Below, piece after piece: positions 11,449 through 24,794 of a DNA stretch of 64,000 nt (position 1 is the first letter of the stretch; each line of letters starts with the position of its first letter). This stretch comes from Brugia malayi (taxonomy: Eukaryota > Nematoda > Chromadorea > Rhabditida > Onchocercidae), in the NCBI RefSeq assembly GCF_000002995.4, contig NW_025062479.1, forward strand, positions 11,327,721-11,391,720. Reading direction: 5' to 3'. The notes beneath the pieces were generated by a model that saw only the letters and a list, made by a program, of their open reading frames with translations, was not told the DNA's origin and did no database searches. Made by a program: the position numbers and the translations under genes.

Positions 11449-14447
11449 TATCTCCTATCAAATATATGTAATTTTTTATACATATGTTCTGTGTATACAT
11501 TTATTGATTGTTTACAGTTTACATGTATTGCTTGTTTACAGTTACCAACTAATTTGTGCCATTTCCCGGCATTCATTACACAGTCGGTCGTTTCAAGGTG
11601 AAAATATTGCTATGAGATTATCACCATCTTTGCTTTGCTGTCACCCTGCTGCACCCTACACAAAGATTATCGATGCTGATAAAGGTTTTCCGGGATAGGT
11701 AGTACAGTTCAAGTTAACAATACCATTGCTAAACTATTGTAAAGTGCCCTTGCATGTACAACTTTGTCCCCTCCGCAATGTCCGTCTCCCTGACATATGT
11801 TTGGAATGTCCCCCTCGATTCTATTATCTTTTCAGTGATTACGCCTTGCTGTATTTTATTATTGTAAACACCATTTGTCTTATGGGCTATCGTCAACCTT
11901 GAAACTATTAACGAAATTTAACTTGTATATCATTTTCCTGAATTCTTATTCGGGACAGTGAGTGGAGTTGTTTGTTTCAGAGTATGTCTCTTCTTGGTGC
12001 AATTTTCATAACGTCCTGATGAAGATTTGAGTATTTTGAAAGATTGATGCCAAATTGCGTGTTTATCAACAACTACACATTATGTGTATTGATTACTAGA
12101 TCATGTCCGAGTTTCTACTTATATCTATATGATAGATACGCTGACTTCAACCCACTTTAACTAATTGTTGGTTTTTTCACTAATTAAGCTATGCATACTT
12201 TATGCTCTTATGGAAATGTCTCTTTTGTCTTTGTCTTGTCGGTCTTGATTTGTTTTTCAACGTGGGAGTTATGAAGGAATGATGCTTTTAAACAGAAGTT
12301 CTGGCTAATGAATAAGAATCTGAAAGAATACAAGCACATTGAGCACTTTCAATGTCGCATAGAGATTCAAAGAGCAAGTTATTTGCATAGCTACTTGTGA
12401 TTGTCGTATCATTCTACAGCCTGTTACCATTTAATCCGACTCAGCATCTTTTGCGCTGATAAAAAATATAAAATCCAAGCAATGCCAAAAATCGCACCTC
12501 CATTATGAGGACTAACGTATTCTATGTGTGGTTTTTTTTTTTTTTTTTTTATCGCCTTGAATTAATTTATATATACTTCAACAGAAGCTGGAATGTGCCG
12601 GACCAGTACCTCTTTGCTAAATAGACGAACAGTGATACTTAGCAAGAGAAACTCAACTTTTTTTTACATGGAGTAGCAGTGCTTACTAGCAATCCTAGAA
12701 AGTTCGCGTTTCCCACCAAATTCAGTGAAAAATTGAAACCCTTCTAGGTGGCGCATGATTCCAGAACCTTAAATCATTAATTGCTAAGACTTCACTTGAC
12801 CTCCTCTAATGTACCCTTCGATACCTCATTTGACTGAGAAAAACTGTTCGTTGCTATACGTTGCATTAGAATTGAAGAAATCAAAAAAAATATAATGATT
12901 TATTGTGCATTTTTCAAAGCAAAAATTATAAGAAAAATTAACTTCAAATTTCTCTGCGAAAGTTTCGAGTCGACAAACAACTTAAATAAATTAAAATTTA
13001 AAAAAATCCATACAAAGTTTGTTTCAAGCTATAAAGACACAAAAAAAAAGTTAAAGCATTATCCAATATCGCTACATTGGCGAATTATGCAATACAGCAA
13101 TTCAAACAGCGGTTTAGAGCAGTGATTCGACAAATTTCGAACAGATGATGGACAGTATACATGATAATAAAAATATCAGATACCATCATTTCAAACAAAT
13201 TAAATGGGAAAAAAACAGAATAAAATTAAACCGTATGCAAGAAGAGATACCATAAAACGTAAACGAAATCAAAACTGAAAAAAAAAAAAAAAAAAAAAAG
13301 ATTCATTGGTTTTTCCAAGCGTATAATGCGCTGCTAAAGCTTTAAACTGCAACCAATATCGGTCATAATAAATAAAATTGCCATAAACAACAACAACAAC
13401 ACTGGAATTAGACAAGAGATAATTCTGGATGATAATATTATATGGATAATAAACTTCGTATGCTGAATGGATGCATTTATCACAAACACACACAAATAAA
13501 CGTCGTATCCAAATCCCAGAATATGTAAATCAGTACCATTAAAATTATCCATCCCCAAACATATTTAACACATACATACACCTAATACAATTGCACTGAT
13601 GACGGAACAAATGGAAGGATTCCATGAAGGATACCAATAATAAAATATTTGAAAAAAAAGACTAAAAAGCTCGTGGTATATTTGTCACGAATGCAATAAC
13701 ATGGAAATATCTAAAGCAATACGTTAACTGAGGCTTTCAGATAATAAATTGATGATAATCGTCACTTTCTCTTATCCTCGGAAGTCGGAAACATTTCCAC
13801 ACATATATACTTTAGTCAACTAAATGTTGTTGTCGCTATTTTGTGCAACGCAACGAACAACTTTATGAACTTAAGCTTCGTATATTGTCAATCTGGTATT
13901 CTAAACCAATCAATTAATAACTTGAACTGACTTCCGTCAAGCTCAATTATCATCTTTCATGTGTCAAAAAAGAAAAAAAAAAAAAAACGTTTCAGAAACA
14001 AATGCTAAAATAGTTTCAGTTTAAAATTTTAAATTCCCAGTTCCAAACATCCAACTAAATATAGGCTGCCCATTCAATCCGGTCAAAATATTCCAGTGAG
14101 ATGTCTCACAACAATTTTCTTTTTCCCCATTCTCATCAAATCCCACAAAATATCCAAGAAATCATTAAAAAAAAAAAAAAAAAAAAAACAGAAGCTTCAA
14201 ATACATGTGACGGGAATAGTTAATGCAACGAAACTATTGATTCAGACTGATATAGGGAAACGAATGATCTATAACTGAAGCACATATGAAAAAGTATTGA
14301 AAAAAAGAACCAGTTCTGCTGATTCATTTTGGAAAAAAACTTGAAAGCATTCAGGCATTATAATAAAAATACAAAACAGAGGTTCATTACGCAAATTTCA
14401 CTTCGGAATTTTAGAAATTGCAATAAATTCTTGCCAAAAGTGAAATT
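11449..14447. other. Convergent intergenic region between RMD5 and RBFOX genes
   Basis: This holds the 3' flanks of two genes transcribed toward each other. There is a T run near 12532-12550 and A runs near 13277-13299 and 14166-14188. The open frames here are low-complexity and unsupported by splice signals. I see no gene. Confidence 0.5.
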
Positions 14448-16729
14448 TTAATATGGTGCAAAACGATTCAGCGTACGATACGTAGCTGCTGCCATAGCTG
14501 GATAGCCTGGTAGAGCTGCTGTTAATGCTTGACCGAGATACTGCTCACCAATGGATGTAGTACCAGCTGTACCTGCCACAGCATTACGCGCTGCTGCTGC
14601 CGCTGCTGCTGCTGCTGCCATTAAAGCCGGATTTGCTGCTTAAGAAAACAGGTGAAAATTTATGATACAAACCAGAATTGATGAAATTTGTATGGAAATT
14701 GATTTAAATTTAACTTCATAACGAGGCAGTTACTAAACATGCGAACAGAAACACTTATTCTTTTTCATAATCTTCCAAATAGGAAGCATAACATACCTTG
14801 TGCAGCAACAAGCTGCAAACGTGCCTGCTCAGTTAATAAAGTTGTTGTTGGATCATAAGATTGTTGCAGTGGTTGAGTTGTTTGAGGCAACTGAGCAGCA
14901 CCGAGTAACAGACTCTGATTTTGCATTTGAGCTGCGAGAGCTGGTGTAATGAAACTCAACTGCTGAGGTTGTCCAAGTGCAGCAAGTTGACTTTGCACAT
15001 TAAGAGTTTGCAAATTCCGAACTGCTAACGCTTGCGCTAACGGATTTCGTAAATATAACGCACGATTTGCTGCAGCTGCTTGTTGAAGTGCTGCACCCTG
15101 CAATGCGGCAACCGCCAAACTAGCATCCACCATTCCTGGAAAAATGCATTAACTCCGGCTAAATTTATGCATATAATATTTTTCACTTCAAAAAAGAAAA
15201 AAAAACCAAATGTGACTTGAAATAGTTCGAAAATTTCTAACATAGTCATAATAACGATTAATAATAGTAATAATAAAATATATCAAAGTTAAGAGCAGCA
15301 AACTATAAGCGGCGAAAACTATTTGCGTAATCCGTTTCGGTCCTTTATTTATCCTTCTCACTAATTCTTTTCCTGCGTTCCATCTTCTTTTCTTTTCTCT
15401 GAAGTGTCTTTTTTCTACTTCCTTTTTCTTCCTTTTTGTATGTTTTTCTTCAAATATTTAAATTGAAATTCTGCTCAAATTTCATGTACGGAATTTTTCG
15501 GGTACAAAAACGAAAATATGGGAAAAAGGAAAAAACATTTTGCAAACTATTCATGCACAGTAAAATGTGAGAGCATATACCATAAAAACTTTCAGCGTAA
15601 CTTGACAAAACATGCGTAGGAGCCACAAGTGCAGCGCGTGGAAGTGAGCATTTTAAACTAACAAAACTGCAAAAACATCCACCACTTTTTTTTTTAATTT
15701 CAGATTTCACACTTCTACACTTTAACCCAAATGCGCGCTGCTCGTGCAGTTTACTCGCACGTTAAAACGAAAACAGTAATAGTGGCAGTAATAAGAGTAT
15801 TAATAATAACATAATAATGACAATAATAATCATAAATATTATTATAATAGTAACAGTTACAACAAAAAAACATATCCATCAGACATAGCTGCCCTTATTT
15901 TTTTGACAAGTATATGCAGAATTTCAATGATTATTTGAAGCAACAACGCGTAAAAAGTTCAACTGCATGCAATAAAAAAAGCACGGAGCCGGATGGCTGT
16001 TACAAAATCTGCACCTTCCTTTCATTTCTCAACACTTCTTTAAAACGTGCAATCGATCATTTTACATGCAAACCCAATTTTACTTAATGCAGTTTTTCCT
16101 TTTTTAAATAGAAAAATGCAGATTATGCAAATTTTTAAAAAAACACCGAAAAGAAAAGACAATATAAATTTTTCGAAAAAGTTTAAAATTAGGTAACAGG
16201 TAACGTCACTTTCGTTCTCTCATTCTCAATTGTATTTCTTTCTTTTTTTTTTTTTTTTTTTTTTGAAAATAAGATAAAGATTTCGGCTCACCGGGTGCGA
16301 CTTTCGGCTTCTTGGTGTGTATACGGGCAGTGGCGCAATTCACCTCAAAAAAGGCGACTATTAGGAGTCGTCCGGAATAACTTCCACAGTCTTATTCTTT
16401 TATTTTTGTTTTTGCTTGTGAGAAACATGCCAGCGAAACGTACGATAAAGAAAAAAGTAAGCACCGCAAAAGAAACATCTGCCAAATATCAACAGATTTA
16501 AGAATATGCGTTTATAAAAAGAAAAATATATTTCCCCATCAGAAATTTGAGATTTCAAAAAATTCAGAGGATCTTGGTTAAATCTAAAATATCGATAAAT
16601 GAATGCATATACTGGGCGAATAAAGCAACGTAAGAGTGGCCCAATGATTGGGGAGAAAAGCTTCCTGGAATCTGGAATATTTTGGTATCTTGGTAAGCCA
16701 GGTGAAATAAAATCAATAGGCATAGGTCG

Positions 16730-16769
<40 letters not shown>

Positions 16770-19558
16770 CATTGCCTCTTTAAGATATAGCATATATATT
16801 AAGTGTTTGATTTCTCCACACTTCAATGGGTAGCCATGCAAAGGATCAGGAAACTTTAAATATAGTCAGAAAAGATCCGAGCTCGCAAGGATTAGTAAAA
16901 GTCCATTTAAAAAAAATTAAAATACAGAAATGCAGTAGGATGCAAATTCTCTGTGTAAAGCAAACACAATTAGACGATCCCAAAAACGTATGTGCGCCCC
17001 CTACGGTGAATTTTCAATAACAATTATTAAGCGTCATGCTCAATAGAAAACATTGTTTTGATTCAAAGAATGGAACTAAACAAGTGCATTCACCATCACA
17101 GCTGCTCTCTTTTACTGGATTTCAGGAGACACCAAATTATGAACATATTAGTTTTTCAAGACCAAGTCTGCAGCTTTCTCGCTGAATTTTAGCACTCTAG
17201 ATTCTGGATATTTCTAATTTCAGATAAGTTACCTTAAGAGTTATTTGGGAGAAAAGTCCACTTTATCTCTCACCTTTGCTTTTGTCATTCTTTTTTAGAA
17301 ATTATCATTTCCCCCAAGTCTTTTCCCACGCGATGTGAAGGCCCTAACTGGAAATTATAATTAATCTCAAAAATAAGTGTTTGGGATCAGCTAGAAGTTT
17401 TTCCACACAGAAATTAATTTTAGGAAAAATAAGGTCTACTCAATAACGATAAAAAGATGTGACATACACTTTCCATTCATGGCAGATCTTCAGGCTAGTT
17501 ATTCCCTGAATTAATGAAGTTTAAAGGAGTGCATAAGTTGGTTATGGAGACTGAGACAGATTCAATCCTATAGAAAAAATATTCTAATATAGAACCAAAA
17601 ATATGAGAAAATGGTTTTTTGTAAATAAGGGGATTTCATAGTTGCTTGCAGAAATAACAATGAGCCAAAAATAATCAAAAAAAGGGACGCAAAAAATGCA
17701 AAATATCTTAGCTTAGAGACAGATGTGAGCGAAGGTAAGCTTGAGCGAGGTTTATAATACAAAGAAGTGTCGGGAAGTTTCCTAGAGAGAAAAAAGTGAG
17801 CAAAGTTTGTAATACAAAAGAGTGCCGGGAAGTTCATGCTCAAGTAGAACATATTCCAGAAACTCAACTTTGTAGCAAGCAAATATATCAGGTAGATATT
17901 TAGCAATAGCATTATACCCGGTAAACTAAACGTTTCGTAACAAGACAGAGAGCAACCATAAGCCGACTTTTTAATAGCTTCGTTTGGTGCATAACAAACA
18001 AGCAAACCTCTATTTTGCGACCCTCAACAGAAGAACCATGCAATTCTTGTCTAGCTTTCTCCGCATCTGCTGATTTCTCCATAGTCACAAAACCAAACCC
18101 CTGGAAAAAGCAGAACAGTTTGAAGCAAAAACAACATTTTGAAATTTAGGCAGTTAATTTTGATTTAAAAAAAAGAAAAAACGCTTGCTTCGCCCAAAAA
18201 TCCGAAGCACGTAGAAATGAATTAACTAATCAGATAAGCTATATTTGCCCTCCCTAACCTTCTTTTTTTTTTGTTTCAATAAAAAACGCCACAATTACCT
18301 TACTACCACGTTCATTAAATATTATTTCAACATCAGTTACAGGCCCATATTTCTCAAACATTGCCCTTAAATCGGGATCACGAAATCGGAATGGTATGTT
18401 TGACACGTGCAATCGTTTGGGTGCACTATCAACGGAATTTGACGATGTAGATGGATCCGGTGTCGTTAAAGCATTTGGTGCGACTGGCTGCGACTGGACC
18501 TAAAGGAAAATTTAAAATAATATTGAGGAAAGCTGTAGGCTTAGGCTTTGCAAATTAATAGATTTTCGGATAAACTTGCATTTCAGCGGAATTCTGACCT
18601 CTGCTTATTTAAAATACCTTTATTTTTATAAGTTTAAACAAACTGCAGAAGGTGGTGGTATCTGTGGCCCAATCCCTGCAACTGCAGCCATTTGCATTTG
18701 GACTTGGAGATCATACTGTTCTCGTGCCAACTTCTCATCTTGTTTCTCGCTTTCTGCATTTGATACAACAGTACCAACTACGGGTGCTGCAAGCAACCCA
18801 CCCGATTGATGCATTGCAGCTGCTGCAAATTAACTTTATTTATTAAAATATCTGACAGGAAAAAAACATTAGACGATATATTTGATTGGCATATTACCAC
18901 AACTACAGTATGAAAATATTTAATGCTTCGTTACCCTGGTACATTCGACATCACCTGGCATGGATATTGACTGCTCATTATTCACGGATAAAAAACAATA
19001 TGGCGCAAGTTGGGCATTGTATATACATTAGAAACCTCGAGTAAAAATTTTGATTAAGCGTATGCAAAATACAAACCACTGCTTCGAGACATAAGTCCAC
19101 TTTTTTTTTCACTCCAAAAATATTGAATTACTTGGAAAAAAACACTACATAACTTCCTTCCTTTAAAATTAAGCTCAAAAGATAATGAACTTATCACCTA
19201 TTAACGCATCAGATTTGTGAATTCAGTAAAATCTAGTAAAAAAAAAAAGGCAATAAAAAAAATTGCATATGTTTTCTTCTTATCTTCTACCGATGAAACT
19301 ATGCTCGTTATTTATTTCCCAGTGAGGGATTTCCGAAGACTCATTTTACAGAAACTTTCAGCACCTTATAAATAAATGAATACCTGCAGAAGCTGCGGCA
19401 AACTGTTGTTGTTGAGCTACTTGGATTTGCTGCAGAAGTACAGGGGAAACGCCGGCTTGCATGAATTGTTTCATAGCCGCAAGATTAACAGGTGGCTGTC
19501 CAGGACTCTGGAACGCTTGTGGTGCTGCATTGGCTGATAATTGATATAAAGCTTGCAT
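14448..19558 (-). CDS. fox-1: RBFOX/FOX-1 family RNA-binding splicing regulator
   Basis: On the minus strand the exons are 19558-19384, 18822-18644, 18499-18299, 18100-18008, 16343-16292, 15135-14797 and 14638-14448, giving 409 residues. One RRM spans about residues 146-222: RNP2-like RLHVSNIPF, then [16 protein letters not shown], then [11 protein letters not shown] joined to RNP1-like GFGFVTME, ending [15 protein letters not shown]. This is the diagnostic RBFOX RRM, which binds (U)GCAUG. The N-terminus is Gln/Ala/Pro-rich and the C-terminus is Ala/Gln/Leu-rich, as in the family, ending in FAPY. The RRM is split by a 93-nt phase-0 exon (18100-18008) that encodes the same part as the vertebrate autoregulated 93-nt exon. 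The start at 19558 is the first ATG of the most upstream exon I can support. Further 5' exons may lie beyond it. The symbol follows the C. elegans family name; exact orthology was not tested. Confidence 0.92.
16731..16768. repeat. (TA)n microsatellite
   Basis: An uninterrupted TA dinucleotide run of 38 bases lies in the intron between the 93-nt and 52-nt exons of the RBFOX gene. Confidence 0.95.
17743..17835. repeat. Diverged tandem duplication in an RBFOX intron
   Basis: Two 38-base copies at 17743-17780 and 17798-17835 (period 55) differ at about seven positions; both contain taatacaaa and cgggaagtt. The block is flanked by short complementary ends (cttgagc and gctcaag). It sits 170-270 bases downstream of the 93-nt RRM exon. 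Confidence 0.7.
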
Positions 19559-21747
19559 AATCTGCAACCAAAAAGGAGCATTATTCATCGGAAAAAGAAA
19601 AATAATATATTCAACGTAACAACTTAACATTACAATAATTCTGGAAACTAAATTTCGATAGACATCGGAGGATAATATTAGCCTAACCTAACCTGAATTT
19701 TAAGATGTAATAACTACCATAATATTTGAAACTATATAAGGTTAAACTTGCTTCTACTGAAGACACATTATAACAGTGTCACACATACTTGCATGCTGCA
19801 TCTGTAGTTCATGATGACATATGAGCAAGAAGTACAGAAAATTCGGTGTTTGAAAGGCGCTAGAAAAACTTCGCACCAGCAATGCAATCCCTGATTCGAT
19901 TAATTTTACGTTCATCAAATGATGACTTACAAATATAATATCTGACCAAGTGTGGTGACAAATGACGAAAAAATTTAAAATAATCAGAATAAACGAAAGA
20001 TAATCGCCACACGACCTATGAAGAATATGGATATGAGAAATGATAATCCATAAGCTATTCAAAGAGGTAAGCTGCGATGATGCTAAACGAATTGACACAA
20101 ACTGTATTACATTCACCGCCTGTTACCAGCAGAATATCACCACTAATTAATTTTATCCATTAAACACTAGGTTTTCTCGATTAATTTAAAGTTTATAAGC
20201 ATTATCCCTCCTTATACCTGTAAAAAATAAAAACAAAGATTTGGAGGAACGCATATCAAATTTAAACTGCCACGAAAACGTCAATTCCAAATTTGAGAAA
20301 TTAAAATTAATTAAATTTTTGAATATCTGATGCTGAACCAGTCGCGTAAACTGATCACTTTAGTCGCTGGATGCTGATGATACGATAATTATTCAGTGGT
20401 TGCTTGTTGAGGTGCAACTATGAGATCACTCACATAATAGTAAACCACTTCATATCTAACCAAATCAAAGTGACTATCAATCATCAACATATCATCAATA
20501 TGGCTATCGGTCATCATTATTTCGATTTAAAAAAAAAAAGAAAAACAGAAAAAAGACTCCACCAATAGGAAGATCGTCAGACTGACCACTCACCAGAGCA
20601 TTTTACCCAGAATAACAGACTTTTACTGGAAACATTCCGGAATATTCCTACAATGCTCGAAAATTACAGGCCCTATGTGAAACTTGAAAATCCTGTGTCA
20701 ATTAGAAAGGTAGAAAATGTAATTGACCGAATAAAGTCGTTAAGGTGAAGATTGGTCCGGATGATGCTTTTCAAATGGCTAATTAAATTTTAAAAATGGG
20801 AAGACTTCATTTATTGAAGTGAAAAATATGTATGAACTATCATTTGCTTCATCTTCTTTCTATCAAAACAAAAAAAGAGAAAAGGAAACCTGGATTGTTT
20901 CTGACTTATTATGACTAAAGAATCGTAATTTCAAGAAGAAAAATTCACAACACCAACATGTATTCATTATGATCAGAATAGATGGAACATTTTCTTCATT
21001 TTTTCTTTCATCATATTTCTTTCATCCGCGATGATTCCAACATCAATAAGTTAAACATTCGACTAATATGGTTCCAAAAAAAAAAAAAAAAAAACATTCA
21101 TAATTTCAATCTTTAAAATTAAAATGGAAAAAGAAAAAAAAAACGGAAGAAACAAATGAAAATAAAGGATCAAAAATTAAATAGAAATATTATGAAACTA
21201 AAAAATTCATAAAGCTTGCTGAGAAGAAAGAGATAAAGACATAAATCAAAACAATGCAATACACTCATAACATTGACCAATAACTTTATCAATTATCATT
21301 CCCCCTCGCAATGCTATCGTTTCCATTTCTTGAATTACTTAAATACTACAAATTACTTAAGCAAAACACTATCCACATTTCAATTTCCTTATTTTAATTC
21401 TCATTAGTTAAAGAAAATTTTATGTCGCATATAACGCATGCAATATCGCATTCATAAATAATTTAAAATTTGCGCAACACTTCGAATTATTTTACATATA
21501 TATTCCTAACAAATCTTTATTCTAAAAATAGAAAATTATAGCAAATTATAGTGACAGAATATCAGAAAAAAAGGAGATTTATCAAATAATTCAAATTAAA
21601 GGATAAAGGTTAGGAAGAGAGAGCGAAAGAGAAGAGTGGAAAAAAAATAAAGAAATGAAGAATATCTCTAAGGTTTTGAAATAATAAATATTGTATATAT
21701 ACATACTTTATCTAATAGTTTTGTTAAAATACTAATTTGCCTAGAAT

Positions 21748-21772
21748 TATATATATATATATATATATATAT
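21748..21772. repeat. (TA)n microsatellite
   Basis: This is a TA dinucleotide run of about 24 bases, followed by TTTTTTCAG. Confidence 0.85.
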
Positions 21773-22215
21773 TTTTTCAGAAGAACTTATGTGTGTGTGG
21801 TAAATATATGCATATGCACATATAACAAAAGGAAAATAGTGGTAAATTTTTGAAGTAGACTAGCGTCGATGACACAACAGGATTGATAGTGGAGCGATTG
21901 GATCGATCCTGAATTGACGGAAGGAATGCCTTCCTCTCTTCCCGATCTCTCTACCATTCTCGGGTCTATCATCATAAATCAATGGAAGAATGCAGTAAGA
22001 GTCGAGAAAATTGAGCCTAACGGGAAGGGCGGATTTGTTCCTAACGAATTAACAATATGATGAAGCAGTAAGAAAAAAAAAAAACGAAAAAAAAAAAGAA
22101 AGAAAGAAACAATAGTTTGAATGAAGAGAAAAATAGATGATGAGTCGTCAAATTCAAAAGCTTCTTGCTTATCATCATCATCAACTTTTCCTCATTTCAT
22201 TTACAAATACTTTAA

Positions 22216-22304
22216 GGGAGAGAGAGAGGCAGGGGGGGGGGAGGGGAGTGAGGAAGGCAAGAAGGAAGAGAGAGAGAAAGAAAGAAAGAAAAAAAGAGAC
22301 AAAG
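22216..22304. repeat. Purine (GA/GAAA)-rich low-complexity tract
   Basis: A nearly pure purine strand made of GAGA, GGGG and GAAA units, about 90 bases long. A similar purine-rich stretch runs from about 24096 to 24165. Open frames crossing them are composition artefacts. Confidence 0.85.
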
Positions 22305-24439
22305 GATGAAAATTTCATAAAATCCATTTTATGTCATTCGTAACTTTTTTTTTCTTTTCTTGAAAAATCTTTTCTAAAGTAGAATTTTGAAATTTAAATC
22401 ATATATAAATAGAAATAAAAAGAAATGGAAAAGATATAACCTTAAATCCTAAAAAAAAAAAAAAATGAATTTTTTTGTTGTTGGATTAAAACAAAAAATA
22501 AAAAAAAGAAGGTAAAAGGAATTTCTCAAAAAGAAAGACAAAATGAAAAAATAAAACAAATAGGCATAGATGAAAAAAAAACAAATAATAGCACAAAAAT
22601 GAATGATAATGTACTGATCACTAATTAAATAAAGTACAATGATTACATACAAAGTTAAGAAAAGTTGTTTAAATTTATTAACTAATTCGATTACCAGCCG
22701 TTCATTTCAAATTTAACCAGAAACAATTCAGACTGTCATGTTATTTACTATAAGAAGTAAGTCCGAATGTTTTACTTAGCTTTCTTTTTTTTTTTTTTTT
22801 GAAATTACTCAGTGAAAAAAAGAAGTACGTTAATTAGTACGTTAATAAAATCTTATATTAAACACGAAATTCAGAATATTAATTTGAAACAAGAATGAAA
22901 CGCTGCGTGGGACAATTAATACCACAGTTATTATTTCAAAAAAATTTATTTGTAATATACTACATCCCTGGTGATTAAATTACGTTTATCATATAAGTAT
23001 ACTTTGAAGATTAAAAAAATAGAAACAAATTAGTGTTTAAATATTCGTAATTACAAATTAAATTTCTGTCAGCAATCTAAACATAATTGCAATATGACAA
23101 AATCCGCCACATTTACTACTCTCTGTCATTTTAATGCTTAATAATTACGAATGTGGTGCAAAAAAAGAAAACTATTTTTGATCGAAAAGAAATGAAATTT
23201 TCATTCCTCACTTAAAATGCAATGGACATGATAAGCTTAGTGTATCTGAGTGACAATTCTTATCAAATATCATCGGCATGTTACACAGCAATCCTTTTCA
23301 TCATCAAAATCTTATTTGTTAAATTGAATAATAAATTTATGCTTGATAATAAATTTTATAAGCATATAAAAGTGAAAATGGAAATATATGAATTTCAAAT
23401 GTGATGATATTTGGAATGAAAGCATTAATTGAAAATGTAGAACATTTGGATGTTTGTTTGCTTTTACAAAGTACACCCATACATCATTTTTCGTGGTGGC
23501 ACAAAAAATTGGGAAGAGTGCGGCAGTATGCCATTTCAAGTATTGAGGCTTACTAATCTAAATTAGTATCACTTCTCAGTTCTGAAGCTTTTCAGCAAAC
23601 TTTCCAATAAAATTTAAAAATTGGGAAAAAAAAATGCCAAAGATTGAAATTTCTGGGACAGTTTGAGCTAAGTGTGATCACCGGGAATGACTTAATTTCT
23701 TTCTTTCTTGTTTAATTTTTGGCATACTTCAGTGAATTCAAATGATTGAAATGAGTCAATTTATTTGTCCCAGAAAGCTCTGCTCTAGTTCCTTCGAAGA
23801 TCTAATAAAAAGGAATATCCAGTGTGCTTCATAATGTACGAAACTGCCTAACAATATTGAAATGAATCATTTTGAGGAACGTAAAAATTTGATTTCACTC
23901 TTAATATTTTTTTGGTTAAGGCACACTTTACTCTCTCTCTCTCCCTCCCGCTCTCTCTGTTCTTGCCCATTTCATTTAGAAAGAAAGGGAGAGGAAAAGA
24001 ATTTTATGATTGGGAAAAAGGGAAAAGGGTGATCAGTGGAAAGTATATCTAACAGATAATCATTTATCATGATAACGTTAAACATTATGAATGAAAGGAT
24101 CAAAAAGAGAAAAAGAAAGGGAAAAGAAAGAAAAAGAAAAGGAAAAGAAAGAAAGAAAGAGGGAAATATGAAAATGATGATAACTGATAATGAAATTCTG
24201 AAATATGAAAAAATGATTGGTAGAGGGAGCGGTGAAACGAAGGAATAGCAAATTTAAAAATAAAGAAAAAACTGATTGCATGAAATCCTATAAACTTTGA
24301 GAGTATTTCCCATTTTCCCCCTTTCCTTTTCTTTTCAATCATTTCTTATCAAAATAATTATAATAAAAGGAGTGAAATCCAAATTTCCTTGTTATTAAAT
24401 GAAAAAAAAAAAAAATTGTCTCCATATCACTTCCAAACA

Positions 24440-24568
24440 AATTTATTATTATCAATTATTATTATTATTATTATTGTTATTATTATTACTGTTATTATTA
24501 TTATTGTTATTATTATTATTATGGTTACTATTATCATTATTTATTTAGTTATTTATTATTATTAATTA
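24440..24568. repeat. (ATT)n trinucleotide block
   Basis: About 130 bases of ATT repeats, interrupted by GTT, ACT and GGT variants. Confidence 0.9.
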
Positions 24569-24755
24569 CTACAAACGTAATATGATAGTAATAAGTAATA
24601 TCATGGGTATCAAGTTTGGACAACATATTTGGATGAAAGGAAGCTGAAGAAGTTAATAATAGCATAAAGCCATGAAGTTATGGAATGATTTTAAATCATC
24701 AATTATTTAATAACCGTAGCAGAGAAGGAAGAATGCACGCATGCATTAGTATTTA

Positions 24756-24794
24756 GAATGAATGCATACATATAAAATATGTATGCATTCATTC
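24756..24794. repeat. Perfect 39-bp hairpin (18-bp arms, 3-base loop)
   Basis: The left arm gaatgaatgcatacatat (24756-24773) is followed by AAA and then its exact reverse complement (24777-24794). The arms carry GCATAC and ATGCAT motifs. A strong cruciform or RNA hairpin is possible, but no flanking gene structure explains it. Confidence 0.9.

Larger units (their letters stand above)
15552..18042 (-). promoter_or_regulatory. Cluster of TGCATG (RBFOX-binding) elements in the RBFOX gene
   Basis: Read on the transcribed minus strand, TGCATG occurs at 15552-15557, 15966-15971, 16065-16070, 16835-16840 and, inside the 93-nt RRM exon, 18037-18042. Additional GCATG cores lie in the same introns, for example near 17028, 17835 and 16429. 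TGCATG is the established target of RBFOX proteins. Three copies in the 1.16-kb intron following the 52-nt exon exceed the roughly 0.3 expected by chance with equal base use. Autoregulation is inferred. Confidence 0.5.

Noticed and set aside
16400..16723. A 107-codon minus-strand frame
   Set aside because: It sits inside the RBFOX intron before the 52-nt exon, has aromatic-rich AT-driven composition and no splice fit.
17568..18005. A 145-codon minus-strand open frame, the longest in the window, with hydrophobic stretches
   Set aside because: It lies in the RBFOX intron directly after the 93-nt exon but in a different frame from it, covers a recent tandem duplication, has no splice context and matches no family. 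I judge it a chance frame.
18576..18846. Plus-strand open frames rich in Cys and Thr
   Set aside because: They are the antisense shadow of an RBFOX coding exon.
14765..19630. Separate short proteins suggested by the individual minus-strand frames
   Set aside because: They are exons of the single RBFOX gene with intron read-through at their edges, as shown by consistent phases and the RRM order.
22121..22343. Glu/Lys/Arg-rich plus-strand frames
   Set aside because: They are produced by a purine simple repeat; there is no start or splice support.
24078..24342. Phe/Ser-rich minus-strand frames
   Set aside because: They are the complement of GAAA-type low-complexity sequence.
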